Shown here: piece after piece, positions 16,352-24,427 of the stretch
Numbering within the stretch: position 1 is the stretch's first letter
Layout of the letters: each line of letters opens with the position of its first letter
NCBI GenBank assembly: GCA_023404095.1
Contig: JAEYDD010000021.1
Coordinates: 1 to 27,142 of the forward strand
DNA from: Pseudomonadota bacterium
GTDB taxonomy: Bacteria > Pseudomonadota > Alphaproteobacteria > Rhizobiales > Rhizobiaceae
Direction of reading: 5' to 3'
DNA: 27,142 bases
Notes under the pieces: generated by a model
Told to the model about the DNA's origin: nothing
What the model saw: the letters and a program-made list of their open reading frames with translations, nothing else
The model's database searches: none
Made by a program: the position numbers and the translations under genes

Positions 16352-17101
16352 TCAATTCAGAGTATAACCCCCATCAATCAATAACGAAGTACCCGTCATC
16401 CACATTGTTGCATCAGATAAAAGATATACGGAAGCATATCCTATTTCGTCAGGATGCCCATATCTTTTTAATGGATACCTAAGTTTGTCTGCCTCCAATT
16501 CCTCACTACCGATTTCACTGCCTTCCAATAATGAAGTTTCGATCATGCCCGGCACTATTGTATTTACCCGAACTCTTTTCGGTGACAACTCAAGTGCAGT
16601 AGCCTTAACAAAACCTTCCAGCGCACCCTTTGTTGCACCATAGAGAGCACCACCAATATACCCGCATTTCGTACCTGAAATAGAAGATATCATAACGACA
16701 GATGCACCATTCTGTAATTTTTTCTGTTGAACCAGTTCACGAATCAATCTGATAGAAGAAAAAGCATTTGTATCAAACAAGCGCATAAGGTCTTCATCTT
16801 CCGTAAATTTCAGTATCTTGGTTTCAACTATACCGGCACAAGCCACAACCCCATCAATCTTACCCAATATATGAGATAGCAGAGTGTTGACACCTAATAA
16901 TGAAGATAAGTCGGCCAAAATCATCTTATGACCTTCACCTCTTAAACCATCAAACGTCTCCTGAAGGCGCTTCTCATTACGAGCTGTTATGATGCATGTG
17001 GCACCAGCCGCAGCACATTGTAGTGCCACAGCTTTGCCGATACCAGAGGATGCTCCAGTTATGAGAATAACCTTACCTTCCAATGAAAAAATAGTCTGCA
17101 T
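16352..17101 (-). CDS. FabG-like short-chain dehydrogenase/reductase
   Basis: This 249-residue classical SDR has GASSGIGKAVALQ (cofactor loop), VVACAGIVE for the NAG-like strand, MISSISGTKCGYIGGALYGA with the catalytic Ser and Tyr, and ATKGAL with the Lys one turn later. It ends with the typical WMTGTSLLIDGGYTLN. It is very similar in build to 3-oxoacyl-ACP reductases (FabG). With the KAS III and ACP genes it would reduce the 3-oxoacyl-ACP to a 3-hydroxyacyl-ACP. It overlaps the ACP stop by one base (TAATG), which supports coupled translation. Confidence 0.9.
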   Translation of the reverse strand: MQTIFSLEGKVILITGASSGIGKAVALQCAAAGATCIITARNEKRLQETFDGLRGEGHKMILADLSSLLGVNTLLSHILGKIDGVVACAGIVETKILKFTEDEDLMRLFDTNAFSSIRLIRELVQQKKLQNGASVVMISSISGTKCGYIGGALYGATKGALEGFVKATALELSPKRVRVNTIVPGMIETSLLEGSEIGSEELEADKLRYPLKRYGHPDEIGYASVYLLSDATMWMTGTSLLIDGGYTLN

Positions 17102-17331
17102 TACTTTTTTGACAAAACTAAATTGTATAGAGCCTCAATAGTATCTATACCCTTAATTTCTGAAACTGAAATTTTAACTCCATACTTTTTGCCAATCATA
17201 TTAAGGATAGCAAGGCCCGCCAAAGAGCTCCACTCTTCAAGTTCACGAAACTCTGTTTCAGGTTGGAACTCGCTAAGTTCAGTTTCGTCAAACTGATCAG
17301 CAAAATCTGCGATAAATTGTTTTATTTCCAT
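17101..17331 (-). CDS. Acyl carrier protein
   Basis: This protein of about 76 residues starts MEIKQFIADFADQFDE and has the ACP four-helix pattern. The phosphopantetheine attachment Ser lies in LEEWSSLAGLAIL; here DSL, the usual motif, is replaced by SSL with a Trp before it, a form seen in specialised ACPs. Hydrophobic positions after it (IGKKYGVKISVSEIKGIDTIEALYN in outline) match helices III-IV. I start at ATG 17331; an upstream ATG (17370) gives 13 extra residues overlapping the MaoC gene. It is the carrier for the acyl group built by the neighbouring KAS III, SDR and MaoC proteins. Confidence 0.85.
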   Translation of the reverse strand: MEIKQFIADFADQFDETELSEFQPETEFRELEEWSSLAGLAILNMIGKKYGVKISVSEIKGIDTIEALYNLVLSKK

Positions 17332-17362
17332 ATTATTATACAGATTAAATGATAAATAAGTA

Positions 17363-17830
17363 TTATTCATTAAAATAATATAAATAAATTATTGAGCCCT
17401 CCAATACAGGATATTCTTGTCCCTCCATCTCAAATTTACATTGTATAGTTACTTGACAGATTCCTCCAAGATCTTTTGCTTTGGCAAGTGTAGCGCACAA
17501 GCGCAAGCGACTTCCTGTAGGCACAATACTCTTGTAAAACATTTTTTCAATACCATAGTTTACAAGCCTCTTAAGATTATTTACCAAAATGATTTCGTCA
17601 AGCATATAAGGGATTAACGACAAAATCAAGTAACCATGCGCAATAGTTGAGCCAAAAGGGCTTTCGGACTTTGCCCTTTCTGCATCCACATGAATCCACT
17701 GGTAATCAAATGTAGCATCTGCAAAGTTATTTATAATCCCTTGCGAAATCTCAAGCCAATTGGACTTACCAAGCCACTCACCTCTCAATGCAAGAAAGTC
17801 ATCAACACTATTAACAATAAGCTTGGACAT
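17363..17830 (-). CDS. MaoC-like hotdog-fold dehydratase
   Basis: This 155-residue protein is a single hotdog domain of the MaoC/R-specific enoyl hydratase family. The hydratase motif is clear: FADATFDYQWIHVDAERA, with catalytic Asp and His, then SPFGSTIAHGYLILSLIPYM. These enzymes interconvert 3-hydroxyacyl and 2-enoyl thioesters. Beside ACP, FabG-like SDR and KAS III it would dehydrate the 3-hydroxyacyl-ACP or set its stereochemistry. No enoyl reductase is present, so the final chain might stay 3-hydroxy or unsaturated. It starts 2 bases after the acyltransferase stop. Confidence 0.9.
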   Translation of the reverse strand: MSKLIVNSVDDFLALRGEWLGKSNWLEISQGIINNFADATFDYQWIHVDAERAKSESPFGSTIAHGYLILSLIPYMLDEIILVNNLKRLVNYGIEKMFYKSIVPTGSRLRLCATLAKAKDLGGICQVTIQCKFEMEGQEYPVLEGSIIYLYYFNE

Positions 17831-17832
17831 AA

Positions 17833-18417
17833 TTAGAAATGCTTAGTCCAGTCCATGGATTCTATAATCTTTCTGTGTTCTTCAGTAGGTCTTTCACGTT
17901 CACCAACCTTCTTAACAGGATTGCCATGATAAATTGTCCAAGGTTTCAAATCGCGGTCAACAAGTGAATTCGCCCCGACCAATGCACCTTCTCCAATAGT
18001 TATGCCAGGCATTACAACAGTTCCTGCTCCTACATAGGCATCATCCTCTATTGTAATATCTCCATACTTAATAGAATAGGCACCCTTCGGTAATAGTTGG
18101 CTCGTAAATACTCCATCATATTCATATGTTGAACAAAGTAATTTTGCACCTGGTCCTAAAAAGCATCTATCTCCTATACAAATATTTGCCCCTCCCTCAA
18201 CTACACAATGCCATCCTATTATGCTGTATTTTCCTATCTTTAGAGAGTTTCTTGCATCTATAAAAGCATAATCAAAAATTAGACAATTGTCATCCAATTC
18301 TGCCCATTGAGGGTTACAAATTTTTGCTAAATCATAAACACGAACATTTTTACCACAGTATTTTAATTTATCAAGGACATTGGGGCCCATAATATCGGTG
18401 TACTTAATACCTTCCAT
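17833..18417 (-). CDS. Left-handed beta-helix (hexapeptide) acyltransferase
   Basis: This 194-residue protein has hexapeptide repeats through the middle and C-terminus (LKIGKYSIIGWHCVVEGG, ICIGDRCFLGPGAKL, ITIEDDAYVGAGTVVMPG, ITIGEGALVGANSLVD) and ends with WTIYHGNPVKKVGERERP, the usual tail of sugar O- or N-acyltransferases. It lies between the DegT-like enzyme and the acyl-ACP genes, so it is the natural candidate to move the acyl group from ACP (or CoA) to the amino or hydroxyl group of a capsule sugar. Donor choice (acetyl-CoA or acyl-ACP) is not visible in the sequence. Confidence 0.88.
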   Translation of the reverse strand: MEGIKYTDIMGPNVLDKLKYCGKNVRVYDLAKICNPQWAELDDNCLIFDYAFIDARNSLKIGKYSIIGWHCVVEGGANICIGDRCFLGPGAKLLCSTYEYDGVFTSQLLPKGAYSIKYGDITIEDDAYVGAGTVVMPGITIGEGALVGANSLVDRDLKPWTIYHGNPVKKVGERERPTEEHRKIIESMDWTKHF

Positions 18418-18427
18418 AAATGATTAT

Positions 18428-19528
18428 TTAATTAAAGTGATTAATAATTTTAGCCAAACGTTCCATATCTTCCAAATCATATCGTTGGTCTATGACTAAT
18501 GAAAGCATATTGTTATAGTTTGCGATATCCTCTATTGGACAACTCTTAATCACCTCATCCGGAGTTGGCCAAATGATTGGACAATAAAGCCTCTCTGCCA
18601 TAAGTTTTTTTTGAAGGTCTGCCCTACGCCCGTCTTTAACGTATACCTGCATATACAAGGGCGCAGTGTCTTCTTTAAGCTCAGTCTGAATCACCTCAAT
18701 GAGCCGATTGTTTATATTTTGCAATAAATATCGGTAGTTTGAATTTCTGATAGTAGCATTAGCCACAAGATTTGCTTGCATCAACAATTCGTAAGAAAAA
18801 GCACTCATTCGATAAATTTGATGACAATCATCAAATAATTCATTGTTTTTGTAGAATACAGGTAAAAAATACGATTTCAAACTATCATCTTTGGTTGCAA
18901 AATATTCAAGCTTTCCTTTTGAAGCTTTAATAAAGTTAGAAACTATAGCTTTATGTTCTAAAGTAGTTTGATAAAAAGCTTCTTTATCCAAATCTTTCAA
19001 TCCCCAAACAAAGCCACCATCTGGTATTTCAAACCATTTTCGAAGACTACAAACCACTCTATCCGCTTCTATATATGGTTTTATGCCAAGAATAGAATGA
19101 GTTACATCTTCAATGATTTTAATGCCCTTATATTGTATCTCTTTATAAAGTGGTCTTAAATTGGCTAAAGTGTCAAATCCAAAAAGTGGACAAGTAAAAA
19201 GTATCGAAGGTCGTATATTATCAATCTGCAACATCAATGCATCGACATTGGCTGTAAGGTCTGCATTCATTTTATAATATTCAACTTTGCAACCGCATGC
19301 ATGAAAAGCATCCGTAATAGAATGGCATGAAAAATTCGGAACCAAAACTTTTGTATTATAAAGACCTAAATTTTGTACAGCTATAATAATAGCACCACGC
19401 CCTCCATGAGTAAATAAAAGGTCTTTCCACTCCAAAAGTGAGTCGCCATAAGAACATTTTGTTTTTCCATATTTAGAGATTTGCTCTTCCGAAAGACAAA
19501 AATTTCCACCCATTTCTATTGATGGCAT
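18428..19528 (-). CDS. DegT-family PLP-dependent aminotransferase-like enzyme, divergent
   Basis: This 366-residue protein is a divergent member of fold-type I PLP enzymes. FTHGGRGAIIIAV is the phosphate-binding helix start, IKIIEDVTHSILGIKPYI holds the cofactor Asp, and VCSLRKWFEIPDGGFVWG carries the likely Schiff-base Lys in an RKW..PDGG context. The RKxxxxPDGG form is typical of a DegT subgroup in which the substrate is not clearly a nucleotide sugar. It lies directly after the two ATP-grasp genes (2-base gap), so it may make or use the amine or amino acid that they ligate. It differs clearly from the two canonical sugar aminotransferases in the locus. Confidence 0.75.
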   Translation of the reverse strand: MPSIEMGGNFCLSEEQISKYGKTKCSYGDSLLEWKDLLFTHGGRGAIIIAVQNLGLYNTKVLVPNFSCHSITDAFHACGCKVEYYKMNADLTANVDALMLQIDNIRPSILFTCPLFGFDTLANLRPLYKEIQYKGIKIIEDVTHSILGIKPYIEADRVVCSLRKWFEIPDGGFVWGLKDLDKEAFYQTTLEHKAIVSNFIKASKGKLEYFATKDDSLKSYFLPVFYKNNELFDDCHQIYRMSAFSYELLMQANLVANATIRNSNYRYLLQNINNRLIEVIQTELKEDTAPLYMQVYVKDGRRADLQKKLMAERLYCPIIWPTPDEVIKSCPIEDIANYNNMLSLVIDQRYDLEDMERLAKIINHFN

Positions 19529-19530
19529 AA

Positions 19531-20646
19531 TTACGGTTCTATTTTATGATTCGACTGATAAATTGCGTATCCATTACGATCGCCATTACGCTTACACTCT
19601 TCTATTTCAACCTCATTTCGTACAGCTTCCACAATAAAAGAGTACTCCTCTTGGTTGTCAATATACTTTTTAATACCTGGCGTAAGAGTACTATAAAATA
19701 ACACACCCGAATAATGGCAATTTTCAATAGTCGGTATAGCAAAATCACCGATTGCAAGTTCCATCGCACCTTTTACAAGGTCATAGTCTGTTGAAAGGCG
19801 AACCAAATCAGATGTTATAAAATCACCACCTAAACGAGCACCTGTCTCTATGACATACAATTCGTCTTTTGAGTTTAGTTTGACCTCTGTATGACTAGGT
19901 GAGTTTGTAACTGCAAGTGCAGTCAATGCAGACTCAACTAAACTGCAAATACGCTGCCTCTGCTCATCTGTAAGATTAGCAGGTTGATGATGTTGCAACT
20001 CTACAAAATATGGAGCACCACTGGTAACCTTATCTGTAATCTGAATATTGACATGCCGGCCATTGAAGGAAAGGTATTCAACACTGAATTCTCTACCATC
20101 AATATACTGTTCAATAATTACTTTTCCTTCCCGCGAGTAATCTAAAGCACGAATAAAAGCTGCCTTCATCTCCTTAAAATTCCCAACTTTAGTCACTCCC
20201 TGACTACCTCCACTATCAGCCGGCTTAACAATACAAGGAAAAGGTATGCTGATAGAATCAAGTTCTTCAGCCTTAGATATTATAGCATATTGTGGATTTG
20301 AGATTCCTGCAGCGTTGAGGGCTTCCCGCATGGTGAATTTATTTTCAAGCCGATGAAGGCACTCTTCTGCATTGCTAACCAGCCCCATCTTTTGAGCTAC
20401 ATAAATGACTGTCGGCAAAGCAGATTCAAGAGAGAAAGAAGTGATTCCATTCACTTTTTCCTGCTTGCAAATCTCCAAAACTGTATCTTTATCTGCAAAT
20501 GAAATTGGATAGAATTTATCACAATATTTCTTACATACGGCACCTTCTTCATAAGCTATGCCAACGATATAATATCCAAGAGCCTTGACTTGCTTAAAAA
20601 ATGGTTCAAGCGGCTCATTTGCACCAATTACGGCTATTTTTTTCAT
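19531..20646 (-). CDS. ATP-grasp ligase
   Basis: This 371-residue protein has an N-terminal pre-ATP-grasp Rossmann-like domain (MKKIAVIGANEPLEPF). The ATP-grasp core follows: FPCIVKPADSGGSQGVTKV is the glycine-rich nucleotide loop, VIIEQYIDGREFSVEYL binds ATP, and ELYVIETGARLGGDFIT carries the metal-binding Glu and Arg/Gly residues. The C-terminal domain is biotin-carboxylase-like. Enzymes of this type form amide or peptide bonds through acyl-phosphate intermediates. It overlaps the preceding ATP-grasp gene by 4 bases (ATGA). With aminotransferase and acyl-carrier genes around it, it probably attaches an amino acid or acyl group to an aminosugar; the substrates are unknown. Confidence 0.88.
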   Translation of the reverse strand: MKKIAVIGANEPLEPFFKQVKALGYYIVGIAYEEGAVCKKYCDKFYPISFADKDTVLEICKQEKVNGITSFSLESALPTVIYVAQKMGLVSNAEECLHRLENKFTMREALNAAGISNPQYAIISKAEELDSISIPFPCIVKPADSGGSQGVTKVGNFKEMKAAFIRALDYSREGKVIIEQYIDGREFSVEYLSFNGRHVNIQITDKVTSGAPYFVELQHHQPANLTDEQRQRICSLVESALTALAVTNSPSHTEVKLNSKDELYVIETGARLGGDFITSDLVRLSTDYDLVKGAMELAIGDFAIPTIENCHYSGVLFYSTLTPGIKKYIDNQEEYSFIVEAVRNEVEIEECKRNGDRNGYAIYQSNHKIEP

Positions 20647-21854
20647 TTTCTCTCCACTCTAACTGTTACCCATTTACAAATATCAGACATTGCAGAAATA
20701 AGAGACTCTTTTGTATCAAACTTGACTACAAGAGTACCGATAGCATCGTTAGCTCCAACAAAGGCATGAACTTGGTCACCTTTAGATACCCATAGGTCAG
20801 TCTCCACTACCTGGGATTTATATTCATCACCTATTTCTAAAGCGGCAAACTTACCTTCCTGATCCGCATGGAGAACCACCTCTGCCCAATGCCCTTTATA
20901 TGGTTGTTGCTCTATATCAGTCACATCATCACCGACTGCTGCACGAACCGCATTGGTTATCAAGTCAACTCCCGTAGCAAAACGAAGCATTTCTGCCAGG
21001 CGATTGCCGCCACCTCTCGGAGAAACTTCCATTATATAAGGCTTACCATTTAATCCAATACGTGTCTCAACATTATAAATAGAGGTACGCATACCCAAAA
21101 GTTTCAACAACCGCTGCAATTCAGAGGTCAATTCATTCTCTTGCTCTACAGTGAAAGTGGAGGGCCAACTATAAGCGGAAGGCGTATATGGATTGGCGGC
21201 ATTTGCGTCAAAACGCTGTGCAGAATATGACACAAACTTCAGTTCTCCATCTACAGAAAAACTGTCCGTATCCGAAGAACACCCTTGTTTCTCTATAAAC
21301 TCTTCTACAATTACCCGTTTGGACATAGAATGTTCGAATGCACATTCAAGGGCAGGTTTCAACTCTTTCAAACAGTCAACCCTCGTCACCCCTTTACTTC
21401 CCGCTGCATCTGTAGGCTTTACTATCACAGGCCAAGGATACCAATAAGTTTCAAATAGAGCCTCTTTTATAGAAGAAAAACCCTTTGCTTTGGGAACATT
21501 AAATCCATGTTGTGTCAAGAAATTGCGAAACCTATCTTTATTCTGCAAAATACACACCGACTCATAAGGACCGAATGCAGGCAACCCCATTTGTTCCTGA
21601 ACATAAGCAGCGGTAACAACCCCGGGATCAACGGCAAAAGACATGATTCCATCAATCTGGAGTCTGCGAGCCAAGGCAAGTACGGCTTCCTTGTCTATAA
21701 TACTCACATTATGATACTCATCGGAATATTTGTGAGCTATGTTGTCCGGAATATAGTCACAAGTTATCACATGATAGCCCAACTTATGAGCAGCCTCTAT
21801 TACAGGAAGTAAATAACGCAGGCCACCAAGAAGCAATAGTTTTTTTTGTCTCAT
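20643..21854 (-). CDS. ATP-grasp ligase
   Basis: This 403-residue protein is related in layout to the next gene but not a recent duplicate. Its N-terminal domain starts KKLLLLGGLRYLLPVIEAA. The core reads WPVIVKPTDAAGSKGVTRV (nucleotide loop), RVIVEEFIEKQGCSSDTDSF and PYIMEVSPRGGGNRLAEML (metal and ATP residues). The C-terminal domain resembles those of carboxylate-amine ligases of the PurK/carbamoyl-synthetase family. It begins at the stop of the VioA-like aminotransferase (TGATG), so the two are probably coupled. The codon before the ATG (GTG) is an alternative start. Two successive ligases suggest two coupling steps or one heteromeric enzyme. Confidence 0.88.
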   Translation of the reverse strand: MRQKKLLLLGGLRYLLPVIEAAHKLGYHVITCDYIPDNIAHKYSDEYHNVSIIDKEAVLALARRLQIDGIMSFAVDPGVVTAAYVQEQMGLPAFGPYESVCILQNKDRFRNFLTQHGFNVPKAKGFSSIKEALFETYWYPWPVIVKPTDAAGSKGVTRVDCLKELKPALECAFEHSMSKRVIVEEFIEKQGCSSDTDSFSVDGELKFVSYSAQRFDANAANPYTPSAYSWPSTFTVEQENELTSELQRLLKLLGMRTSIYNVETRIGLNGKPYIMEVSPRGGGNRLAEMLRFATGVDLITNAVRAAVGDDVTDIEQQPYKGHWAEVVLHADQEGKFAALEIGDEYKSQVVETDLWVSKGDQVHAFVGANDAIGTLVVKFDTKESLISAMSDICKWVTVRVERK

Positions 21855-22963
21855 CACTTGACAATTAAATTAAGGATACATTCCACTGCATCAGCATCCA
21901 GACCATGATACATTGGCAAACATATCACCCTATCAGCAATACTATGTGCCATCGGCAAGTTCTCAGGCCGTGCAGACTCCAACCCTCTATAAGCAGAAAA
22001 ATCACTTATCAAAGGATAGAAATATCTCCTACCCAATACATTGCGTTCCTTCATTTTAAAATAAAGTTCATCACGGGTCATGCCATATTTTTCAGCATCC
22101 ACAAATATCGGAAAGTAGGAATAATTGTGGCGGACACCCGGCATATCATCCATAAAACTAATACCCTCAACACTACTCAATACTTCACGGTATTTGATAG
22201 CTACTTGATGACGAGCCTCAATTGCCATGTCCACCTGTTTCAGATTCAACAGACCATAAGCCGAACGAATTTCATCTATTTTTCCATTAATACCAGGAGC
22301 TACGATTTCCGTTTCTCCTGCAAAACCGAAATTTTTCAAGTAATCAATACGTTTCTTCGTCTTTTCATCATGACAAATTAAAGCACCACCCTCAATCGTA
22401 TTATACACCTTCGTGGCATGGAAACTCAACGTTGACATATCACCGGCATTCAATATAGACTTCCCGTTAACTTCCACTCCAAATGCATGGGCAGCATCAT
22501 AAATCACTTTCAATCCATATTTATCGGCTATCATCTGAATACGCTCCGTATCACAAGGCTTACCATACACATGAACAGGCATGATGGCTATGGTCTTGGG
22601 GGTAATTGCAGCTTCTATCTTGTCCGGATCAATATTGCAAGTAGTAGGGTCTATATCTACAAAAACAGGCTTTATACCATTCCACCACAAGGCATGCGTA
22701 GTAGCAACAAAACTATAAGGAGTAGTTATCACTTCACCCGTTATACGTAATGCCTGCAAAGCACATATTAAAGGCAAAGTTCCATTGGTAAAGAGACTAA
22801 CATAAGGTACCTTTAAATATTCGCACAACGCCTTCTCTAACTCCTGATGGTAATGACCGTTATTGGTCAACCATTTGCGATTCCAAATGTCCTGTAAATA
22901 AGGCATGAAATCGTCTAATGAAGGAAGTAATGGAGAAGTAACTGTAATTACTTTATTTTCCAT
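21854..22963 (-). CDS. Nucleotide-sugar aminotransferase (VioA/FdtB-like, DegT family)
   Basis: This 369-residue DegT/DnrJ/EryC1/StrS enzyme has VSLFTNGTLPLICAL (phosphate binding), VIYDAAHAFGVEVNG (cofactor Asp) and MSTLSFHATKVYNTIEGGAL (Schiff-base Lys). SFHATK and IEGGAL are typical of aminotransferases acting on dTDP-4-keto- or 3-keto-6-deoxyhexoses (VioA for Qui4N, FdtB/QdtB for 3-amino sugars). It would supply the aminosugar that the following ATP-grasp and acyl genes decorate. It is the first intact biosynthetic gene after upxY/upxZ. No rmlA/rmlB are in the window, so the keto-sugar must come from elsewhere. Position 3 versus 4 of the amino group cannot be settled from sequence alone. 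Confidence 0.9.
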   Translation of the reverse strand: MENKVITVTSPLLPSLDDFMPYLQDIWNRKWLTNNGHYHQELEKALCEYLKVPYVSLFTNGTLPLICALQALRITGEVITTPYSFVATTHALWWNGIKPVFVDIDPTTCNIDPDKIEAAITPKTIAIMPVHVYGKPCDTERIQMIADKYGLKVIYDAAHAFGVEVNGKSILNAGDMSTLSFHATKVYNTIEGGALICHDEKTKKRIDYLKNFGFAGETEIVAPGINGKIDEIRSAYGLLNLKQVDMAIEARHQVAIKYREVLSSVEGISFMDDMPGVRHNYSYFPIFVDAEKYGMTRDELYFKMKERNVLGRRYFYPLISDFSAYRGLESARPENLPMAHSIADRVICLPMYHGLDADAVECILNLIVK

Positions 22964-23001
22964 CTTATTACAATTAATATGTTTTGATTTTCTACTTGTG
23001 T

Positions 23002-23340
23002 TTATATAGAAAGCGTCAGTTGTTTGATTTCAAGATATTCGCTAAGGTGCAACTTCTTATAAATAAATAAAACCAATAGTATTCCCATTGTAATTTGGAT
23101 TGGAAACAAAATATAAAACGGAAATATCCCAGAAAGAAAATCCTCACATTACAAATGCCACCACAAAAGAAACGCCAAAAGTGGGAAGTATATCCTTTAT
23201 CTGTTCCCTTGTCGAATAGAATAACAACGTTATATATAATAACATCTAGTCCAAAGCCCAAGAGGTCTTTAAAACCCTTCATAGAAAATTCCCATATAGG
23301 ATACCATTTGCTATAATTCTGCCCTGTCGGCACTACTATC
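23002..23340 (-). pseudogene. Decayed C-terminal remnant of a Wzx-type flippase
   Basis: No single frame holds a real protein, but three frames together give the typical end of a Wzx/RfbX flippase. About 23247-23320 reads WEFSMKGFKDLLGFG, resembling the mid-protein 'FS...fk.LlgFG' helix start. About 23146-23205, in another frame, reads EQIKDILPTFGVSFVVAFVM before a stop. About 23002-23118, in a third frame, reads FPIQITMGILLVLFIY, then a short charged C-terminus. A large internal deletion and several frameshifts have removed the rest. It lies between upxZ and the VioA-like gene. It points to replacement of the original export gene; the MurJ-like protein at 7910-9442 is the likely stand-in. 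Confidence 0.75.
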
Positions 23341-23382
23341 GTTTTATATTATAATCTTGCAAAAAAACTTATCTATATTGTA

Positions 23383-23868
23383 TCATTCCATTTCTTCCCA
23401 CGGGTAAGGATTGTCCACCACATTCTGAAACTCGCCAACTGCTTCTTGCTGTTCTGCCGTGAGCGATGCAGAATCCCAAGAAGCAATAATATCACGACCT
23501 TCCGTTGCCAAAGCCTCATCAAACACCTCCCCATAGCAAGCAGTAAGCAAACGAAGCTTTAGTAATGAAGCAGGCAGAGCATCCAAAATATCCCAACAAC
23601 GCTTTAAGACCTCCTGCACATGCTGCTGTTTTTCACCATGGTCAATAAACGAGGCACTATACCCTTTTAAGAGAGCAAGACAGACATTTGCCTGCTCCTC
23701 CACCGTAGTGCCCCAGGTGCCAGAATTATACAAAGTTGTGGTCAAGCGATAGACTTCGCTGTTACGACGGGACAAGTCATCGCTATAGATAGGACTGCCG
23801 TCCATACCCAAATACATCAGATCGTGCGCGGCACGCTGAAGGAGGAGTGCTTCTTCTAAAAGAGACAT
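23383..23868 (-). CDS. upxZ: UpxZ-family regulator of CPS antitermination
   Basis: This 161-residue soluble, mostly helical protein matches the UpxZ family: the second gene of Bacteroides CPS operons, directly behind upxY (28-base gap). UpxZ proteins are known in B. fragilis to block the UpxY antiterminators of other capsule loci, giving a hierarchy so that mostly one capsule is made at a time. The N-terminus reads MSLLEEALLLQRAAHDLMYL; Tyr/Trp-rich patches such as YNSGTWGTTVEEQ and a C-terminal DNPYPWEEME fit the family. No catalytic motif is seen. The assignment rests on both sequence character and position. Confidence 0.9.
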   Translation of the reverse strand: MSLLEEALLLQRAAHDLMYLGMDGSPIYSDDLSRRNSEVYRLTTTLYNSGTWGTTVEEQANVCLALLKGYSASFIDHGEKQQHVQEVLKRCWDILDALPASLLKLRLLTACYGEVFDEALATEGRDIIASWDSASLTAEQQEAVGEFQNVVDNPYPWEEME

Positions 23869-23896
23869 GATTTAATTAAAAATTATAAATTAAAGA

Positions 23897-24427
23897 CTAG
23901 CGGATTACTTCGATGAGGTCTGGATGGATAGTCGCCATGGCAACGGCGATGATACCTTGTATAGCAATCACTACACGACGATCACGGGCACCTTTTACCT
24001 TTAAAAAAACACCTTCTTGGCCCTCGAAGTCGCCACCAATAATACGGACTTTCGTACCTTTGGAGAGATTCAGTTCTTCGGGTTGGAAATAAAGAAGATG
24101 GTCGTTATAAGTGCCGGCGACAGCTATGAAACGCTGCATATCATGGTCAGGAATGACTATTTTCTGACCGCTACGGGTATCGGTGATATATTGCAAATAA
24201 GTAATTTGAGATTTAAATCGCTGCACTTCGGAAGGACGTGCGTGGACAAAAACCAGGTTACGAATGACGGGAACCAAAGCACGGACTTTCTTGCCCCTAT
24301 GGATACTGATCTTATATTGCATGGGGATGAAACAGCCCAGGTTTGCCTTTTCGAGAAGATGCATAGCTTCAAGCTCCCTGCGGTATGTGGCACGCATGGC
24401 AAACCAAACTTCGGTCTCTTTATCCAT
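23897..24427 (-). CDS. upxY: UpxY-family transcription antiterminator (NusG-like)
   Basis: This 176-residue protein is a specialised NusG paralogue. The N-terminal NGN domain begins WFAMRATYRRELEAMHLLEK, then VIRNLVFVHARPSEVQRF, and binds RNA polymerase. A C-terminal KOW domain follows (KGTKVRIIGGDFEGQEGVFL to about residue 160). UpxY proteins act on their own operon's 5' leader and prevent premature termination, so this protein is needed for transcription of the long capsule operon. It is the first gene, 0.2 kb downstream of the invertible promoter. The leader ahead of it contains two stem-loops. The internal terminator-like hairpin near 2.1 kb is a likely obstacle that it would overcome. 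Confidence 0.93.
   Translation of the reverse strand: MDKETEVWFAMRATYRRELEAMHLLEKANLGCFIPMQYKISIHRGKKVRALVPVIRNLVFVHARPSEVQRFKSQITYLQYITDTRSGQKIVIPDHDMQRFIAVAGTYNDHLLYFQPEELNLSKGTKVRIIGGDFEGQEGVFLKVKGARDRRVVIAIQGIIAVAMATIHPDLIEVIR

Noticed and set aside
19531..21854. The two ATP-grasp genes as a split carbamoyl-phosphate synthase
   Set aside because: Neither has the size or domain pairing of CarB, no CarA-like partner is present, and the context is sugar modification.
21905..22381. 158-codon plus-strand open frame
   Set aside because: It lies entirely antisense to the VioA-like aminotransferase and has no recognisable motif or start context.
23016..23333. 105-codon open frame between upxZ and the VioA-like gene
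   Set aside because: Only its first part resembles a flippase and the rest continues in other frames, so it is treated as part of the wzx remnant, not a gene.
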